Of a stretch of 64,000 nucleotides of DNA, positions 60,989 to 64,000 are shown one piece after another. The translations under genes and the position numbers were made by a program. Every line of letters begins with the position of its first letter. Position 1 is the stretch's first letter. Source of the stretch: Vibrio jasicida CAIM 1864 = LMG 25398 (GTDB lineage Bacteria > Pseudomonadota > Gammaproteobacteria > Enterobacterales > Vibrionaceae); contig NZ_BAOG01000036.1 of NCBI RefSeq assembly GCF_000400365.1, positions 62,001 through 126,000 of the forward strand. Reading direction: 5' to 3'. Below the pieces are notes generated by a model, which saw only the letters and a program-made list of their open reading frames with translations, was not told the DNA's origin and did no database searches.

Positions 60989-61260
60989 AGCCTTCTTCCT
61001 ACAGGTACTTTCTCATTATTGGACTATCATATCCTCATAAGAGTAATGACCCAAGTGCCTATAAAAACTCAATTTTTATAAGGTATCTTCCCAAGGCGGT
61101 TGGCGCTGTCCCTCTTTAGCGTTCTTTTTTGTCTCACTTTATGAACAGAGTTCCATAAATTTGCACAGTATTGACGAAATAAGGATTGCCAAAACGTGAC
61201 ATCGCACACATAATTCGCCAACTTTTTGACACTATACATAACCTATCCGGAGCATAGACC

Positions 61261-61425
61261 ATGGATACTAATAAACTGATTCTAATTCTACTTTGTATCT
61301 TCCTTCCACCAGTGGCGGTTTACATGGAAAAAGGTCTAGAGAAAGACTTCTTCATCAACCTGATCCTAACGTTCTTCTTCTTCCTACCAGGCACAATTCA
61401 CGCGCTTTGGTTGACGATGAAGTAA
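61261..61425 (+). CDS. Pmp3/YqaE-family membrane peptide
   Basis: 54 residues. Two hydrophobic helices joined by a short loop: LILILLCIFLPPVAVYMEKG and FINLILTFFFFLPGTIHALW. FLPPVAV and LPGTIHALW are the UPF0057/Pmp3 signatures. The family is linked to membrane potential and salt tolerance in other organisms. CCGGAG precedes the ATG. Confidence 0.88.
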   Translation: MDTNKLILILLCIFLPPVAVYMEKGLEKDFFINLILTFFFFLPGTIHALWLTMK

Positions 61426-61505
61426 CCAACTGAGCTCCTGCCGAAAAGAAATGTGAAAAATGGGATGAAATGAAAGTGCAATTCCACTATCATCCTGTCG
61501 CCTAA

Positions 61506-61521
61506 GCGCAAGCGTTTGCTC
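61506..61521 (+). promoter_or_regulatory. PurR-like box upstream of pyrC
   Basis: GCGCAAGCGTTTGCTC matches 12 of 16 bases of the PurR consensus ACGCAAACGTTTGCGT. pyrC is a known PurR target in enterobacteria. Confidence 0.6.
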
Positions 61522-61579
61522 TTGAGGTAAATGCAGCGTTTAGGCTCCAAACATAACTTTTAAATGGTGGGAGCAATTA

Positions 61580-62608
61580 ATGACAACACTGACTATTACT
61601 CGTCCTGACGATTGGCACGTTCATTTACGCGATGGTGAAGTTCTAAAAGATACCGTTCGCGATATTAGCCGTTATAACGGCCGCGCACTGATCATGCCAA
61701 ACACCGTCCCACCAGTGACTAATACTGAAATGGCGCTAGCCTACCGTGATCGCATCCTTGCTGAACAACACGGTGAGCAATTCGAACCTCTTATGGCGCT
61801 GTACCTAACAGACAACACCACGCCAGACGAAATCCGCAAAGCGAAAGCGACAGGCAAAATCGTTGCAGCAAAGCTTTACCCAGCAGGCGCAACTACCAAC
61901 TCTGATTCTGGCGTAACCAACGCAAAGAACATCTACCACGTTTTTGAAGCGATGGAAGAAGTTGGCATGCTGCTTTTGGTTCATGGTGAAGTCACTCACA
62001 ACCACGTTGATATTTTTGACCGTGAGAAGGAATTCCTAGACACGGTTCTTGCTCCTATCGTCAACGACTTCCCTAACCTAAAAATCGTTCTTGAGCACAT
62101 CACGACTGCGGATGCGGCTAATTTCGTCAACAACGCTTCTGATAACGTTGCAGCAACTATCACCGCTCACCACCTGCTGTTCAACCGTAACCACATGCTA
62201 GTCGGCGGCATTAAGCCACACTTCTACTGCCTACCAATTCTTAAGCGTAATACCCACCAACAAGCGCTTATCGAAGCAGCAACAAGCGGCAGCAAGAAAT
62301 TCTTCCTAGGTACGGATTCAGCGCCACACGCAAAAGGCGCAAAAGAGTCGGCTTGTGGTTGTGCTGGGTCTTACACTGCACACGCAGCGCTAGAGCTTTA
62401 CGCTGAAGTGTTTGAGAACGAAGGCAAGCTAGAAAACCTAGAAGCATTCGCAAGCTTGAATGGCCCTGATTTTTACGGCATAGCTCGTAACACAGATACC
62501 GTCACGCTAGAAAAAGCAGCGTGGGATGTACCAGAAACGATGCCATTTGGCAGCGACATCGTTGTGCCAATCCGTGCAAATGAAAAAATTGAGTGGGAAG
62601 TGAAGTAA
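61580..62608 (+). CDS. pyrC: dihydroorotase
   Basis: 342 residues, class II dihydroorotase. Zinc ligands in [10 protein letters not shown], the carbamylated Lys in [17 protein letters not shown], His in LVHGEVT and VLEHITT, and Asp in [20 protein letters not shown]. It closes carbamoyl aspartate to dihydroorotate in pyrimidine synthesis. GGGAG precedes the ATG. Confidence 0.97.
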   Translation: MTTLTITRPDDWHVHLRDGEVLKDTVRDISRYNGRALIMPNTVPPVTNTEMALAYRDRILAEQHGEQFEPLMALYLTDNTTPDEIRKAKATGKIVAAKLYPAGATTNSDSGVTNAKNIYHVFEAMEEVGMLLLVHGEVTHNHVDIFDREKEFLDTVLAPIVNDFPNLKIVLEHITTADAANFVNNASDNVAATITAHHLLFNRNHMLVGGIKPHFYCLPILKRNTHQQALIEAATSGSKKFFLGTDSAPHAKGAKESACGCAGSYTAHAALELYAEVFENEGKLENLEAFASLNGPDFYGIARNTDTVTLEKAAWDVPETMPFGSDIVVPIRANEKIEWEVK

Positions 62609-62625
62609 TCACCCTCAAGAAATGA

Positions 62626-62678
62626 AAAAGGGTCATGCCACCATATTCGATATGGAAAGGCATGACCCTTTTCTTTTG
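62626..62678. terminator. bidirectional terminator after pyrC
   Basis: Exact arms AAAAGGGTCATGCC / GGCATGACCCTTTT with an inner small palindrome CCATATTCGATATGG, then TCTTTT. Confidence 0.85.
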
Positions 62679-62712
62679 GCTTTAATACAGCCTCAACAAA
62701 CTGAACTCGCGC

Positions 62713-63621
62713 TTATTTACCGCGAACCTTTTCAACCACAGTCCAAGCAGCAACCACAATCAAGCCAGCAATGACACCAATCACGCCGTTAAGCAGTGTC
62801 GGTACGATCGCAGTAGCAATGGTGTGACCACGGAAATCCATAATGATAGGTTCAATCAGGTGATGAATCGCAGGGACGTTATGAACAACAATACCGCCGC
62901 CAACCAAGAACATTGCTGCAGTACCAACAATCGCAAGCATCTTCATCAATTTCGGTGCGAACGCCACTAACGCACCACCAAGTTTGGCTTTCAGACCTTC
63001 GCCATTGGATTTACGCTCTAGATAGAAGCCCAAATCATCGAGCTTAACAATGCCAGCCACTAAACCGTAGACACCAATGGTCATCAAGATCGCAATCAGG
63101 CTTACTACCAAAATCTGCGTCACGATACTTGTTCCTGTGACGGTGCCTAAAGCAATCACGATGATCTCAGCAGACAAAATAAAGTCAGTACGGATCGCGC
63201 CCGCCACTTTTCTCTTTTCGTACTCTTCCACGGATTCACCCGTATCAGAGGACTCTTCCGCGTTATCTTCATGCTGATGAGCGTGAGGGAATAGTTTCTC
63301 TAAGATCTTCTCTGCGCCTTCAAAACAGAGAAACAAACCACCAATCAAGAGTAATGGCATGATCAACCAAGGAATAAACGCACTAATGAGCAACGCCGTA
63401 GGCACCAGTATCAACTTGTTTTTAAATGAACCTTTCGCGACCGCCCATACCACTGGAATTTCTCGTTCGGCAGCAACACCCGATACTTGTTGCGCATTTA
63501 GCGCCAAATCGTCGCCCAATACACCAGCGGTCTTTTTCGCCGCTACCTTTGACATCAATGCGACATCATCCAATACAGCTGCAATGTCATCCAACAGTGT
63601 CAGTAAACTTGCTCCAGCCAT
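62713..63621 (-). CDS. DUF808 (YedI-like) inner-membrane protein
   Basis: 302 residues, the E. coli YedI length. N-terminal cytoplasmic part [20 protein letters not shown] and [17 protein letters not shown] are family hallmarks. About six helices follow, and an acidic His-containing loop [20 protein letters not shown] lies between them. Function unknown; the loop may bind a metal. Confidence 0.9.
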   Translation of the reverse strand: MAGASLLTLLDDIAAVLDDVALMSKVAAKKTAGVLGDDLALNAQQVSGVAAEREIPVVWAVAKGSFKNKLILVPTALLISAFIPWLIMPLLLIGGLFLCFEGAEKILEKLFPHAHQHEDNAEESSDTGESVEEYEKRKVAGAIRTDFILSAEIIVIALGTVTGTSIVTQILVVSLIAILMTIGVYGLVAGIVKLDDLGFYLERKSNGEGLKAKLGGALVAFAPKLMKMLAIVGTAAMFLVGGGIVVHNVPAIHHLIEPIIMDFRGHTIATAIVPTLLNGVIGVIAGLIVVAAWTVVEKVRGK

Positions 63622-63794
63622 TTATTTATCTCTTTTATGGAATTGAATAAGTAACAAAATGTAACATCATTAAATCACTCAGCAAAGTTATGATTCTGCA
63701 AAGAATAAGGTCACAAATTGTGTTTTGTGTTGATGTGGCTTTGAGACAGGACTAGTCTTGTCTTACCTTTCAAGCACACAAAAGAAAAGTATAG

Positions 63795-64000
63795 ATGAAA
63801 AGCGGATACACTTACCCAATCGGTACCCCAGGTCAGCCATGGGGCGAAGCAGAACGCAAAGCTTGGTGTGAGCAACGTGACGTAAAACGTAGCTACCAAG
63901 AAGAAGTCGTGACCAAAATTGACGCCCTTCGCAAGCGTTTTGATGTTGAGCAATATGGCGCACTTTCTTACGACGAGGCACGTTTCCCTCTATTTTGTAT
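63795..64000 (+). CDS. M14-type zinc carboxypeptidase-like protein (3' end outside window)
   Basis: The frame opens at ATG 63795 and runs past the window end. The 68 visible residues, starting MKSGYTYPIGTPGQPWGEAE and continuing KRSYQEEVVTKIDALRKRF, resemble the start of a Vibrio M14-family metallocarboxypeptidase. No catalytic zinc motif has been reached yet. There is no signal peptide. A weak ribosome site precedes the start. Confidence 0.55.
   Translation, partial: MKSGYTYPIGTPGQPWGEAERKAWCEQRDVKRSYQEEVVTKIDALRKRFDVEQYGALSYDEARFPLFC

Noticed and set aside
63711-63981. Two minus-strand frames near the window end
   Set aside because: They are antisense to the start of the M14-type carboxypeptidase gene and share no recognisable domain.
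1-64000. CRISPR array, rRNA, tRNA, insertion sequence or prophage
   Set aside because: No regularly spaced direct repeats, conserved RNA sequence, transposase or phage gene was seen in either strand. A tRNA scan would settle the tRNA part.

Overview
The window reads as part of the chromosome of a marine gamma-proteobacterium of the genus Vibrio, most likely of the Harveyi clade and most likely the smaller chromosome (inference). The main evidence is the hutWXZ / tonB1-exbB1-exbD1-hutBCD haem locus followed by a 153-residue LuxT/SwrT-like TetR regulator. Vibrio-type DsbA, CheV, PyrC, NadE, DUF808 and SO_0444-type permease genes, moderate G+C and many A-run/hairpin/T-run terminators agree with this. 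Species assignment would need a database search. No rRNA, tRNA, CRISPR array, insertion sequence or phage gene was seen.

Layout. 0-5.6 kb: end of an LplT-PlsC fusion, a lipase-like hydrolase, an FMN riboswitch with ribB, a secreted glutathione peroxidase, small membrane proteins and a dsbA operon. 6-12.6 kb: a CBM48 protein and an SDR, then a self-contained catabolic-looking module: a FadR-type regulator divergent from an FAD oxidoreductase, an enolase-superfamily enzyme and a BCCT transporter, the last two with changed key residues. 12.7-15.8 kb: an accessory patch with two large secreted proteins of unknown function (one with beta/gamma-crystallin-like motifs) and an orphan XRE regulator. 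15.9-20.7 kb: an RstA/RstB-like two-component pair, a glycine-zipper lipoprotein, and dgkA-eptA for lipid A modification and diacylglycerol recycling.

20.8-29.2 kb: an oxidoreductase, a GlxA-like regulator divergent from an isochorismatase-type hydrolase, a lipoprotein, a 50-residue His-tailed peptide before an MFS permease, yccF, a beta-barrel protein, a repeat lipoprotein and a LysR regulator. 29.8-34.4 kb: kefF-kefB preceded by a possible leader peptide, then LysR/SnoaL. 34.4-36.7 kb: a metal-efflux type permease divergent from arsR-sigZ around a long palindrome. 36.8-43 kb: GNAT, LysR, choloylglycine-hydrolase family enzyme, MDR oxidoreductase, cytoplasmic alpha-amylase and parvulin.

43-53 kb: CheV, a membrane protein, a diverged cobalamin adenosyltransferase-like protein, then the Fur-type haem locus: hutZ-hutX-hutW leftward, tonB-exbB-exbD-hutB-hutC-hutD rightward, then luxT. 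53.5-64 kb: YfcZ, DUF1496, a secreted solenoid of exact 20-residue repeats, a glycerol acyltransferase, a shortened AraC-like protein, nadD-like/nadE, a MOSC-reductase-ferredoxin fusion, a Pmp3 peptide, pyrC with a PurR-like box, a DUF808 protein and the start of an M14-type carboxypeptidase.

No single dramatic new system stands out. The best candidates for something undescribed are the FadR/FAD/enolase/BCCT module (7.5-12.6 kb), the paired secreted proteins (12.7-15.4 kb), the arsR-sigZ-permease unit with its palindrome, and the His-tailed peptide/MFS pair.
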